From Verrucomicrobia bacterium IMCC26134 (GTDB lineage: Bacteria > Verrucomicrobiota > Verrucomicrobiia > Opitutales > Opitutaceae), in the NCBI GenBank assembly GCA_000972765.1, contig CP011265.1:3407001-3471000 (forward strand): a stretch of 64,000 nt of DNA, written 5' to 3'. Positions 50,646-58,951 of this stretch are shown here, piece after piece (within the stretch, counting starts at the first letter, position 1; each line of letters starts with the position of its first letter). Below the pieces are notes generated by a model, which saw nothing but the letters and a program-made list of their open reading frames with translations, was not told the DNA's origin and ran no database searches. The translations under genes and the position numbers were made by a program.

Positions 50646-52598
50646 ATGGATTTCTTCGAAGCCCAGGCCCACGCCCGCCGCCGCTCCGGCCGGCTCGTCG
50701 TTCTATTCCTCCTCGCCTTCCTGGGCACCATTACCGCGACTTATTTCGCCGCGCTGGCCATCGCGAGCTTCGCCCAGCCGGGCCTGCTTCACGACTCCGC
50801 CTTCGAGGTGGCCGGCGTCCCTCTCTGGCAACCGGACCTTCTTTCCGGCGTGGTCTTGTTCAACCTGCTCGTGGTCGGCGGCGCCTCGCTCTATAAATGG
50901 TCCCAGCTCCGCGCCGGCGGCTCCGCCATCGCCGAGCTCGTCGGCGGGCGCGAGGTCCGGCCCAACAGCCTCGATCTGCGCGAGCTCAAGCTGCTCAATG
51001 TCGTCGAGGAGATGGCCCTCGCCTCGGGCGTGCCGGTGCCGGCCGTTTACGTCCTGCCCGACGAGCCCGCCATCAACGCCTTCGCCGCCGGCTACGCCCC
51101 GGCCGACGCCGCCGTCGTCATCACCCGGGGCACTCTGGAGCGCCTCACCCGCGACGAGCTCCAGGGGGTCGTCGCCCACGAGTTCAGCCACATCCTCAAC
51201 GGCGACATGCGGACCAACACCCGCATCACCGCCCTCGTCTACGGCATTCTCGCCCTCGCCCTGCTCGGCGGCGCCATCCTGCGCGGCCTCTCGCGCACCC
51301 GCGTATCCAGTTCTTCGAGACGCGACGGCAAGGGCTCGGGCGGCTTCATCGTCGTGCTTCTCGCCATCGGCGTCGCCCTTCTGGTCATCGGCTACATCGG
51401 CTACTTCTTCGGCCGACTCATCCAGGCCGCCGTCTCGCGCCAGCGCGAGTTCCTCGCCGACGCCTCCGCCGTGCAGTTCACCCGCAACCCGGCCGGCATC
51501 GGCGGCGCCCTGCGCAAACTCGGCGGACTCGCGCTGCACGGCCATCTCACCCACGATCAGGCCGGCCAGGTCAGCCACTTTTGCTTCGCCCAGAGTTTCC
51601 ACAGCTCCTTCGGCGAACTCTTCGCCACCCACCCTCCCCTCGATGAGCGCATCCGCGCCATCGACCCCGCCTTCGACGGCACGTTCATCAGCCCGCCGAC
51701 CGTCGTGATCGACGAGACCCGGTTCGGCGCGCCGCCGCCCCTCCCGCCCCGCTCTGCAGCCTCCGCCGGACTCGCCCCCGCCGCCCTGCTCCAGTCCATC
51801 GGCACCCTGAGCGCCGCTTCCGTCGCCCAAGCCCGCGACACCATAGACGCCCTCCCCGCCTCCCTGCGCGACGCCACCCGCGACCCCGCCCAAGCCTCCG
51901 CCTTGCTCTGCGCCCTGCTGCTCACCCCCGCCGCCGACGCCGCCCAGCGCACCACCCAAGCGGAACTCATCGCCCGCCACACCGACGACCGCACCGCCGC
52001 TCTCGCCGTGTCCTTCGCCAGCGAGCTCGCCGCGCAACCCGGTTCGCTGCGCCTGTCTCTGCTTCAACTCAGCGCGCCCGCCCTGCGCAACCTTTCCGCC
52101 GCCGAGCTCGACCGCCTGCTCGAAGCCCTCGACGCCCTCGTCCACGCCGACGAGCGCATCACGCCCTTCGAATTTGCCCTCCAGAAAGTCATCGCCCGCA
52201 CCCTCGGTCTCGCCGCCCACCCGTTCTCCGCCCTTGGCACCGTGGCCCCCAGCCAGGTCGCAGCCGAGCTCTCCGTGCTGCTCTCCACCGCCGCCCAGCT
52301 CGACGCCGCCACCGCCGAGGCCGCCACCCGCGCCTTCAGCCGCGCCGCGCGCGATTTCAACGGTCTTAATCCCCCGCTCAGGTTGATCGCCGCCGACACC
52401 GCCACCCTCGCCCACCTCGACCACGCCCTCGACCGCCTCGCCCTGACTCCGGCGCCGTTCAAAAAACGCATCCTCGCCGCCGTCGCCACCGCCCTCACCG
52501 CCGACAACCACCTCACCCTTCCCGAAGCCGAACTTTTACGCGCCCTCTGCGCCGCGCTCGACTGCCCCATGCCCGCCGTGCCAGAACTAACTGCGTGA
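50646..52598 (+). CDS. M48-family membrane metallopeptidase with a C-terminal helical domain
   Basis: 650 residues from the ATG at 50646 (MDFFEAQAHARRRSG); an upstream extension in the same frame overlaps the previous gene and is a shadow. Helices lie near 16-40, 55-80, 195-215 and 230-260. The zinc site is HEFSH (about 178-182, in VVAHEFSHILNGDM) with the third ligand in EFLAD (about 267-271), the ExxAD motif. Residues about 390-650 form an Ala-rich helical part with LDALVHADERITPFEFALQK and VATALTADNHLTLPEAELLR, which resemble TerB-type repeats. It is probably an envelope-quality protease of HtpX type acting with LemA; GTGA overlap with the NERD gene. Confidence 0.9.
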   Translation: MDFFEAQAHARRRSGRLVVLFLLAFLGTITATYFAALAIASFAQPGLLHDSAFEVAGVPLWQPDLLSGVVLFNLLVVGGASLYKWSQLRAGGSAIAELVGGREVRPNSLDLRELKLLNVVEEMALASGVPVPAVYVLPDEPAINAFAAGYAPADAAVVITRGTLERLTRDELQGVVAHEFSHILNGDMRTNTRITALVYGILALALLGGAILRGLSRTRVSSSSRRDGKGSGGFIVVLLAIGVALLVIGYIGYFFGRLIQAAVSRQREFLADASAVQFTRNPAGIGGALRKLGGLALHGHLTHDQAGQVSHFCFAQSFHSSFGELFATHPPLDERIRAIDPAFDGTFISPPTVVIDETRFGAPPPLPPRSAASAGLAPAALLQSIGTLSAASVAQARDTIDALPASLRDATRDPAQASALLCALLLTPAADAAQRTTQAELIARHTDDRTAALAVSFASELAAQPGSLRLSLLQLSAPALRNLSAAELDRLLEALDALVHADERITPFEFALQKVIARTLGLAAHPFSALGTVAPSQVAAELSVLLSTAAQLDAATAEAATRAFSRAARDFNGLNPPLRLIAADTATLAHLDHALDRLALTPAPFKKRILAAVATALTADNHLTLPEAELLRALCAALDCPMPAVPELTA

Positions 52599-53488
52599 GT
52601 CCTCTACTTTACATCTTCGGCTTCCTCGCTCTCTTCACCGGCATCTGCGTAGTAGCGCTTTTCATCCGCCAACGCGGGCGCCAAGACCGCGCACCCTTTC
52701 CTGAAAACACCCGCCTTCTCCGCGCCCCGGGCGAGTCGGTCCGCCGCAAACTCGCCCAAATGGACGAGTCCTTCGATACCCTTTTCGCCGCCGCCTGCCT
52801 GCTTCCTCTGCTGCTCGCCTCGGGAACCGCCGCCTTGCTCACTCTCGTCTTTTCAGCTCAACACTGGCTTACGTTTGCCGCCGTCGCGATCGTTTGGATT
52901 TCGCCCGGCACCTATCTCAGCCGACGCCTGCTCGCCCTAGCCGACCGCCGCCGCAACACCGCCCTCGGCTACTTCGGAGAACTCGCCGTCGCCGAGGCGC
53001 TCGATCCGCTCAAGGCCACCGGCCACCGCGTTTTCCATGATGTCCCCGGCGACGGCCCCGCCGGCAAGGCCTTCAACCTCGACCACGTCGTCGTCGGCCC
53101 CGCCGGCGTCTTCGCCATCGAGACCAAGACCCGCCGCAAGGGCCGCGCCCGCACCGGCTTCATGGCCCACGAGATCATCTACGACGGTCGCGCCCTCTCC
53201 TACCCTTGGGGCGAAGACACCTTCGGCCTCGACCAGGCCCGCCGCCAATCCGAATGGCTCGCCGGTTTTCTCCAACAACAACTCGGCCGCACCGTGCCCG
53301 TCACCCCGCTGCTCGTCTTCCCCGGCTGGTTCATCATCCGCAAGGGCCTCGGCCCGGTCAACGTGCTCAACCCGCACGAACTCCCCGCCGCCATCGAGTC
53401 CCGCAACGCCGTCCCCGCCCTCGACCCCGCCGCCCTCGATCTCATCTCCCGCCAGCTCGAAGCCCGCTGCCGCGACGTGGAACTCTGA
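52595..53488 (+). CDS. NERD-domain membrane protein
   Basis: 297 residues, GTG start overlapping the previous stop by 4 bases. It has an N-terminal helix (LLYIFGFLALFTGICVVALF), a two-helix region (FAAACLLPLLLASGTAALLT and AAVAIVWISPGTYL), and then the nuclease-related NERD domain: LGYFGELAVAEAL (about 127-139), FNLDHVVVGPAGVFAIETKT (about 158-177) with the D/E-x-K pattern, and a later LLVFPGWFII. NERD domains resemble restriction-type nucleases but their function is unsettled. Last gene of the lemA operon, convergent with the restriction-like gene at 53530. Confidence 0.88.
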   Translation: MSPLLYIFGFLALFTGICVVALFIRQRGRQDRAPFPENTRLLRAPGESVRRKLAQMDESFDTLFAAACLLPLLLASGTAALLTLVFSAQHWLTFAAVAIVWISPGTYLSRRLLALADRRRNTALGYFGELAVAEALDPLKATGHRVFHDVPGDGPAGKAFNLDHVVVGPAGVFAIETKTRRKGRARTGFMAHEIIYDGRALSYPWGEDTFGLDQARRQSEWLAGFLQQQLGRTVPVTPLLVFPGWFIIRKGLGPVNVLNPHELPAAIESRNAVPALDPAALDLISRQLEARCRDVEL

Positions 53489-53529
53489 AGCGCAGCCGTG
53501 TGACCGCCCCTGCCGCCAAGGCGCCGTTT

Positions 53530-56070
53530 TCAGGTTTTCGCCACCACCGTATCATACAGCCCGTAATGCGTCAGCCCCTCGTGGCTCGCGATGCCCGTAT
53601 AGCTTAACGACGCATCTTCGTAACGCCGGAAGGCGAACACCGCCTGGTTCATCTGCTCGGTGTTAAAGACCCGCAGCCGCACCAGCAGGTGAAAATCCTT
53701 CACCGTCAACCCCGTCACCGTCTCAAACAGCTCCGGTTCGATCTTGGTGATCACGTCTTGCAGCGTGTTCTCCCGGAAATCGGTCAGATACATGAAGGCC
53801 GGGATGCGGGTCGCGAATTTGATGAGCTTTTCCTGCACCAGCTTTCGCTTGGATTTGAACTCTTTCTCCTCCGCGCTGAGCTCCTTTTTTTCCTTCGGCG
53901 ACAAGTCCTTGTCCTTCGCCTTGTTCTTCAGGTCTTTGACCGCCTCGCTCTTGTTGATGATGGTTTCGATGATGTTGTCGCCGAGCGCGCGCCACCCTTC
54001 GATGCGCTCCACCGCCGCCATCGCCTCGGGGTTATCCAGAATACGGCGCAGCGTGTCGTTGTCCACGTTCACCAGCAGAGCGCTCTCCCACTTGCGCGCG
54101 AGCAGCGTGGCCGAGGTGCCGGCGATCGCGATGTCGAGGATGCCGCCCGCATCGATCTGCGTCATGTTCGCCCCGTCGTAGGCCAGCACGGGCAAAAACG
54201 ACACGAGCTCCCGCACCGCGTTCTCCGGATTCGGTTCGTTGGGCGAGAGGCCGATCGCGTATTCCGACAACTGGCGCAGCGCGCGCGTGGGCGCGAAATC
54301 GAACACGAAACACACCGGCTTCAAAATCTCCTCTTCGTGCGGGTTGTCGCCGTTCGGGTTCTTGATCGACCATGGCGACTGCACCCGAAACGCCGCCTGA
54401 AAATACGTCTCCGGCGATTTTAGGTTTCGCAGCATCAAAATGGACGACCACTGCGGCACGGTGACGCCCGTGGTGAGTTTCCCGCACGAGAGCGTGATCG
54501 TCTTCGTGGCGAATCCGCCGCCGATCGCCCGGCGCACCGGGGGCAGGGCCTCCAGCCCGATGCCCGCGTCGGCCCCGGCCGCGACAATCACCGTGTAGTC
54601 GCGCCAGAAGACGTTGTGCTGCTCGGCCAGCAGATTCGCCATCGCGCGACACGCCGCCACGTCGGGCAAAAACCAGAACGCGTGCTGGAGATACGGCAGC
54701 AGGCGCACGTCGGAATACGGAAAGGGCGGCCGCGTGCCGGTCTTGAGCGATTCCACCGACTTGGACGCGTGATCGCCCCGGATGATTTCCAACCACTTTT
54801 GCACGTCGCTCTTGTGCTTGAACTGCGCCTTCGTGCCCACGCCCGCGGCCTCGAAAAACGCGTTCAGATCAAACTCTTCGAACTCGCCCGAACTCGCCAC
54901 CGCCACCAGTTCGTCCGGCATCTGGTAGGTGAGCAGCCGCATCTGCGGCATCGCCCCGTAGGGATTCCACTTGCCGGGATGCTGGGTCGCGAACGCCTCC
55001 TTGGCCCGCTGTTCGTCGGTGTAGGTCCAATTAAAAATCTGCTCCTCGATAAACTCTCCCGAAGCGAGCGCTTTGAAGGGCGTGCCGGAGAGGTAGAGGT
55101 AGGCCTTGGTCGTGATGGGCAGGAACTCCGCTTCCTTGGTCGAGAGTTCGCCCAAATCCTCGTTCACGTTTTCCAGACCGGGCGCGTATTCGAGCTTGGT
55201 CTCTTTTTTGGCGACCGCCTCCTCCTCGCCCTCGAACAACTCCTTGGCGGTGTCGCGCCACGCGCCGAAGTGGTATTCGTCAAACACCACCAAGTCCCAA
55301 TTCACTGCATGCAGCCATTCGTTCTTGGGCTTGATATTCCCGGCCGCGTCGCGCCCCAGCAAATCCTGAAAAGAACCGAAATAGACCACCGGTTTTTTGC
55401 GGTCGATCTGCGTGGGATCGCCGCCGGAGGCTTTTGACAGGTATTGCCACCCGTCAAAGTCCGCGTGCGACTCGAGATCCGTCTGCCACGCGTCTTCCAC
55501 CGCCGGCTTAAACGTCACCACCAGCACACGTTTGGCCCCGAGCTTTTTGGCCAGTTGGTAGCTGGTGAACGTTTTCCCGAAGCGCATCTTCGCGTTCCAG
55601 AGGAAGCGGGGCACCGCGTGCATGTTCTCCTTCCACAGGGAGTGGAAGTAAGCGTGCGTCTTATCTACCGCGACGCGCTGCTCGGCGCGCGGCGCGAAGG
55701 TTTCGTGGTGCGTGCCCGACAGCTTCTTGCCCGTTCGCAGCTCGATCAGGACGGACTTCACGTCTTTCACCGTGCAGCGCATCCACTCCAGCGATGCGTT
55801 TTTAAGCCCCTTCTTCGCCAGGGCCGCGCGCACCGCGTGGTCGCTGAAAATCGTGCCATCCTCACGCTCGGCGGATTCGTCGAGGACGATGGTGTAGTTC
55901 TGGATCGCCGCCGTCTTGAGCTGCTCGGCCACCCGTTGCTTTACGTCGCGCGTGGTCTGCCCGATTTTGAGCAACCCCGCGTGCGCCTTGTCCGCGATGG
56001 AGTAAGCGTAAATGCGCGGCCGAGCCTCCAGCTTCGGAGAGAGGATTTCGTCGATGGTTGGTTTACTCAT
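53530..56070 (-). CDS. GIY-YIG nuclease fused to superfamily 2 helicase (restriction-like subunit)
   Basis: 846 residues. Residues about 20-100 form a T5orf172/MUG113-like GIY-YIG domain: RIYAYSIADKAHAGLLKIGQ, then the conserved Arg region RDVKQRVAEQL and a later Glu-rich segment. The helicase follows: motif I KMRFGKT (161-167), motif II DEYH (264-267), motif III LSGTPFKA near 333, motif VI QAAFRVQSPW near 575. A charged coiled-coil stretch (LSPKEKKELSAEEKEFKSKR, about 745-775) precedes a C-terminal domain. It is the last gene of methylase-methylase-helicase order and overlaps the large methylase by 8 bp. By analogy to type III/ISP restriction subunits it would translocate and cut unmodified DNA; the nuclease at the N-terminus is unusual. 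Confidence 0.85.
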   Translation of the reverse strand: MSKPTIDEILSPKLEARPRIYAYSIADKAHAGLLKIGQTTRDVKQRVAEQLKTAAIQNYTIVLDESAEREDGTIFSDHAVRAALAKKGLKNASLEWMRCTVKDVKSVLIELRTGKKLSGTHHETFAPRAEQRVAVDKTHAYFHSLWKENMHAVPRFLWNAKMRFGKTFTSYQLAKKLGAKRVLVVTFKPAVEDAWQTDLESHADFDGWQYLSKASGGDPTQIDRKKPVVYFGSFQDLLGRDAAGNIKPKNEWLHAVNWDLVVFDEYHFGAWRDTAKELFEGEEEAVAKKETKLEYAPGLENVNEDLGELSTKEAEFLPITTKAYLYLSGTPFKALASGEFIEEQIFNWTYTDEQRAKEAFATQHPGKWNPYGAMPQMRLLTYQMPDELVAVASSGEFEEFDLNAFFEAAGVGTKAQFKHKSDVQKWLEIIRGDHASKSVESLKTGTRPPFPYSDVRLLPYLQHAFWFLPDVAACRAMANLLAEQHNVFWRDYTVIVAAGADAGIGLEALPPVRRAIGGGFATKTITLSCGKLTTGVTVPQWSSILMLRNLKSPETYFQAAFRVQSPWSIKNPNGDNPHEEEILKPVCFVFDFAPTRALRQLSEYAIGLSPNEPNPENAVRELVSFLPVLAYDGANMTQIDAGGILDIAIAGTSATLLARKWESALLVNVDNDTLRRILDNPEAMAAVERIEGWRALGDNIIETIINKSEAVKDLKNKAKDKDLSPKEKKELSAEEKEFKSKRKLVQEKLIKFATRIPAFMYLTDFRENTLQDVITKIEPELFETVTGLTVKDFHLLVRLRVFNTEQMNQAVFAFRRYEDASLSYTGIASHEGLTHYGLYDTVVAKT

Positions 56071-57688
56071 CGGCGGCAGCCCCGCTCAAGTCCATCGGGC
56101 GGACAACTTTTTCGATGAAGGTGATTTCTTCCTCGGTGATTCCGTATTTCCTGTAGAGATCTTCGTCCGTCCACCGCTTATTCCAATTCTGCGTTGGCAC
56201 GAACGTATAGACCTTGCGAGTCGTGTCCTGGGATGGCTTGTGCAGAAGAATTAGGAGGCGCGTCAGACGACACGAAAGATAGGACAAGGCGCTCTCCGCC
56301 TCGTTTTCGGAGTCGAACGGGCCAATGCATAGATAGGTCTCCGACGAGATGGTGCCCGGCTCACCGATGAATGGAGTGCTGATGATTCTGTGCGGATAGG
56401 TATCTCTGTTTCCGGTCCCCGGAGCTGCCCGGCCGACATATATCTTCCACTTGTCGATGAGATGCGCGCTCATCGAGATTTCGTTTCCGGCTATGTATGC
56501 CTTCCCGCCGTTCTGGTAGACCATCACGTCACCGGGCGACTTTGCCGTCTTCCCTTTGAATGTTGTTTCTAGCCCGAACGGCTTTCTTGAACTGACCAAT
56601 TGCTCGAAACGCTGAGCCTCAGGCAGAGATAACGAATCGGGTTGCCCACTTTCAACAGCGGCAACCTTTCTGAGAATCGACAGCCCTTCATTGAAGCGGA
56701 TGAATACGTCCACGCCCTCTTCAAGAAGCGAGCGACTGGCCGTTGAGTCAGGCCAGTCCTTGAAATGAGTGGTGACGCGGCATTGCCCAGAATGATCCCG
56801 GTCCCAGAGGAAGAAACAGACGCCGCCCTTAAGGCCCACTCCGGGAAAAACGTCCGCCGCACTGAGGTAGTCGTCAATCGAGCGCAGGCGATCATCAGCC
56901 AGCATCGATTCTCTAAATTCATCCAGACCCTTGCCGCCGGCGAACCACCGCGCGGGAATGACCATCGAAAGGTATCGCGGGCCTAACGCCTTTGCTTGCG
57001 CGACGAAGTTATGATAAATGGGCGCTGCGCTGGTTCCAAAACCATCATCGCTCAGTTGATACGGGGGGTTGCCGATGATAACGTCGAATTGCATATTTTT
57101 CCCGAAAAGTTCGGCCAGTCGGGCCTTGATGTTGTCGGCGTGAATGAACGCATAGGCGTGGGTCTCCAAATCTTTGCCCCGGTCAAAAACGGCACGTGCA
57201 GCGCCGCAGAATTTGCACCGGTCGCCGTCCCACGTGTGCTTGATACGCTTAAACCAAATATTGCCGGACTCGTTGGTGAAGATTTTGGCGATCGAATGCT
57301 GCCCGTTGGCGTGCTTGGAACAATACACGCTCCGGCGGGCGAGCAGGCTGGTGATCTGCGTGATCCCGATGCCGAACACCTGCTTCGTCAGGATGTGGTT
57401 CACCCGCTGCTCCAGATTCGGTATCGTTTTCTCTAACCCTTCGGTCAGACGGCGGGTGATCTCGCGCAGAAACACACCCGACTTCGTGCAGGGGTCGAGA
57501 AAGGTCACTTTCGGGTCGGCCCACAAATTCGCCCCCTGGTGATTCGCCGCCCACGCCTCCGAGAGTGTGTCGAGCATCCGGTTGGCGAACTCCGGCGGTG
57601 TGAACACCTCGTCGTTGGAGAGGTTGGCAATGCACGTCAGCACGTCCGGATTGCGCCGGCGCAGGGTAAAGCTGGCTTGTTCGCTCAC
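56063..57688 (-). CDS. Eco57I-type N6-adenine DNA methyltransferase
   Basis: 541 residues of gamma-class layout: SAM-binding motif I FLDPCTKSGVFL (63-74), catalytic motif IV GNPPYQL with NPPY at 207-210, VFTPPEFANRMLDTL before motif I, and a long C-terminal target-recognition part (GGKAYIAGNEISMSAHLIDK, AAPGTGNRDTYPHRII). A CxxC at 158-161 (DRCKFCGAA) with a nearby His suggests a small zinc knuckle. It overlaps the small methylase by 4 bp and the helicase by 8 bp, so the three are coupled. It should protect host DNA at the system's site. Confidence 0.9.
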   Translation of the reverse strand: MSEQASFTLRRRNPDVLTCIANLSNDEVFTPPEFANRMLDTLSEAWAANHQGANLWADPKVTFLDPCTKSGVFLREITRRLTEGLEKTIPNLEQRVNHILTKQVFGIGITQITSLLARRSVYCSKHANGQHSIAKIFTNESGNIWFKRIKHTWDGDRCKFCGAARAVFDRGKDLETHAYAFIHADNIKARLAELFGKNMQFDVIIGNPPYQLSDDGFGTSAAPIYHNFVAQAKALGPRYLSMVIPARWFAGGKGLDEFRESMLADDRLRSIDDYLSAADVFPGVGLKGGVCFFLWDRDHSGQCRVTTHFKDWPDSTASRSLLEEGVDVFIRFNEGLSILRKVAAVESGQPDSLSLPEAQRFEQLVSSRKPFGLETTFKGKTAKSPGDVMVYQNGGKAYIAGNEISMSAHLIDKWKIYVGRAAPGTGNRDTYPHRIISTPFIGEPGTISSETYLCIGPFDSENEAESALSYLSCRLTRLLILLHKPSQDTTRKVYTFVPTQNWNKRWTDEDLYRKYGITEEEITFIEKVVRPMDLSGAAADE

Positions 57689-58329
57689 GTGACCGCCTCC
57701 GGCGCGGCAGCGGCCAACTCGCCCACCGTCATCGGCGGGTAGGTTTTGGCCGCCGTAAAAATCTCGTGCATGCCAAGATTGGCGAAAAGCGAGTCCGCCG
57801 CACTAAAGGCCGAGGACTGGGTGAGGTTATCGAAACGGAAGTCGCGCCGCTGAAACCGGCCTTTGCCCAAGTAACCCCACTCAGCAAAAGTGATCGGCTC
57901 GGCGGCGTGGGTGCGCATGGTCAGCGCGTCGCCGTGGACGAGGTTTTGCGCCAGCACGTAAAACCCGGCGCGATACAGGTCGTCCGTGGGCGCCAGACCG
58001 AGATATTCGGCGAAAATCGCCAGCAAGTGGGCGCGACACTCGACGATGTTGTCCGGCAGCAGCTCGATGCCATAGACGCACATGAGCCCCAGCAGGGCGA
58101 AGTGCCGTTTCTCAAAGTCGGATTTGCCGTAATCCAGCTGCACGCGGGCGAGTTTGCGCCGTAGAATCTGCACCAGGAAGTTACCATCTCCGCAGGCCGG
58201 CTCGAGGAAACGTGAGTCGATACGCTCGGTCTCGCCCTTCACCAAATCGAGCATGGCCTCGACCATCCACGCGGGTGTGAAGACCTCCCCGTGATCGGCA
58301 ACGCGCTGCTTAGATTTCACTAAACTCAT
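57685..58329 (-). CDS. Small N6 methylase-like subunit lacking the catalytic motif
   Basis: 214 residues: VADHGEVFTPAWMVEAMLDL and motif I RFLEPACGDGNFLVQILRRK (40-58) place it in the N6-adenine methylase superfamily; VYGIELLPDNIVECRAHLL follows. No NPPY motif occurs, and the C-terminal third (FQRRDFRFDNLTQSSAFSAA) is not methylase-like. It would bind SAM but probably not transfer methyl groups alone; a structural or specificity partner of the next gene, or a shortened paralogue, are the options. It is the first gene of the operon, divergent from the XRE regulator. Confidence 0.82.
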   Translation of the reverse strand: MSLVKSKQRVADHGEVFTPAWMVEAMLDLVKGETERIDSRFLEPACGDGNFLVQILRRKLARVQLDYGKSDFEKRHFALLGLMCVYGIELLPDNIVECRAHLLAIFAEYLGLAPTDDLYRAGFYVLAQNLVHGDALTMRTHAAEPITFAEWGYLGKGRFQRRDFRFDNLTQSSAFSAADSLFANLGMHEIFTAAKTYPPMTVGELAAAAPEAVT

Positions 58330-58348
58330 TCAGCCAGCCACTACGCAC

Positions 58349-58398
58349 TACCGAAAGAGGGGTGTAAAGAACCCACTAACATTAGGGGGGTGTCGGTA
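58349..58398. promoter_or_regulatory. Candidate operator between the methylase operon and the XRE gene
   Basis: The 95-bp divergent spacer holds two direct GGGGTGT boxes 28 bp apart (58359-58365 and 58387-58393), framed by TACCG (58349-58353 region) and CGGTA (58394-58398) in inverted orientation. Repeated boxes upstream of a small XRE gene are what controller proteins of restriction systems bind; here this is inference from position. Confidence 0.45.
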
Positions 58399-58424
58399 AA
58401 ATCGGCCTGTCGCTATGATTACTC

Positions 58425-58733
58425 GTGGCAAACGACTTCACGAAGCGCCTCTTGGTGCGCATAAGAACACTCCGAGAGGCACAGGGCCTCAGTCAGGAGA
58501 CATTTGCCGAACTCGCAGGCCTGAAATATAAACACTATCAGGCAATCGAAGCCGGTCGAAAACCGAAGTTCCAGCTCCCAACCCTGATCAAGATCGCCGA
58601 AGCACTAGATTTGGAGCCTTGGGAGCTCCTCAACTTCGACGTCGAGCCCCCTGTCTTGGCCGATAAGGGTAAACCGAGCGGAGCGAAAAAAGGCCGGGCC
58701 GTTTCCAAGACCAATCATACCAATCGCCCGTAA
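58425..58733 (+). CDS. XRE-family regulator (controller-like)
   Basis: 102 residues from a GTG start. An HTH_XRE domain fills residues 7-70: LVRIRTLREAQGLSQETFAE, LAGLKYKHYQAIEAGRKPKF and LIKIAEALDLEPWELL. It is divergent from the methylase/helicase operon, the usual place of a C-protein that times methylase and nuclease expression. The last codons (THTNRP-like, ending TCGCCCGTAA) lie inside the first copy of the 150-bp repeat, so the present stop was supplied by the repeat. Confidence 0.88.
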   Translation: MANDFTKRLLVRIRTLREAQGLSQETFAELAGLKYKHYQAIEAGRKPKFQLPTLIKIAEALDLEPWELLNFDVEPPVLADKGKPSGAKKGRAVSKTNHTNRP

Positions 58734-58866
58734 CTTTTGAGACTTTAACGCAAACACGCAGAGGCGCGGAGATACGCAAAGATTCATTTTCTTGTCAGGT
58801 CGTTGCGCCCTTTGTGTCTTGGCGACTTTGCGTTAATGACGTCTGGATTATACGGGACGTTGGTAT
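58717..58866. repeat. 150-bp palindromic repeat, copy 1
   Basis: Begins ATACCAATCGCCCGTAA and ends TACGGGACGTTGGTAT, giving imperfect terminal inverted repeats of about 17 bp. Inside, TTAACGCAAA (58745-58754) and TTTGCGTTAA (58827-58836) are perfect inverted repeats. Copy 2 at 60215 differs by one inserted T and three substitutions. The short length, palindromic ends and lack of a transposase suggest a MITE-like or repeat family common in this phylum. Confidence 0.85.
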
Positions 58867-58951
58867 CAGATTCATCCGCTCAAACCTCAGCTCGTAGCGA
58901 CTCTAGCACGAAGTATTCGTCTCAGCCTTTCTCCTCTTGCCGGAGTTAGGC

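Noticed and set aside
50703-52511. 602-residue Gly/Glu-rich minus-strand frame opposite the M48 gene
   Set aside because: Antisense of a C-rich gene; the plus-strand product has a complete zinc-protease motif.
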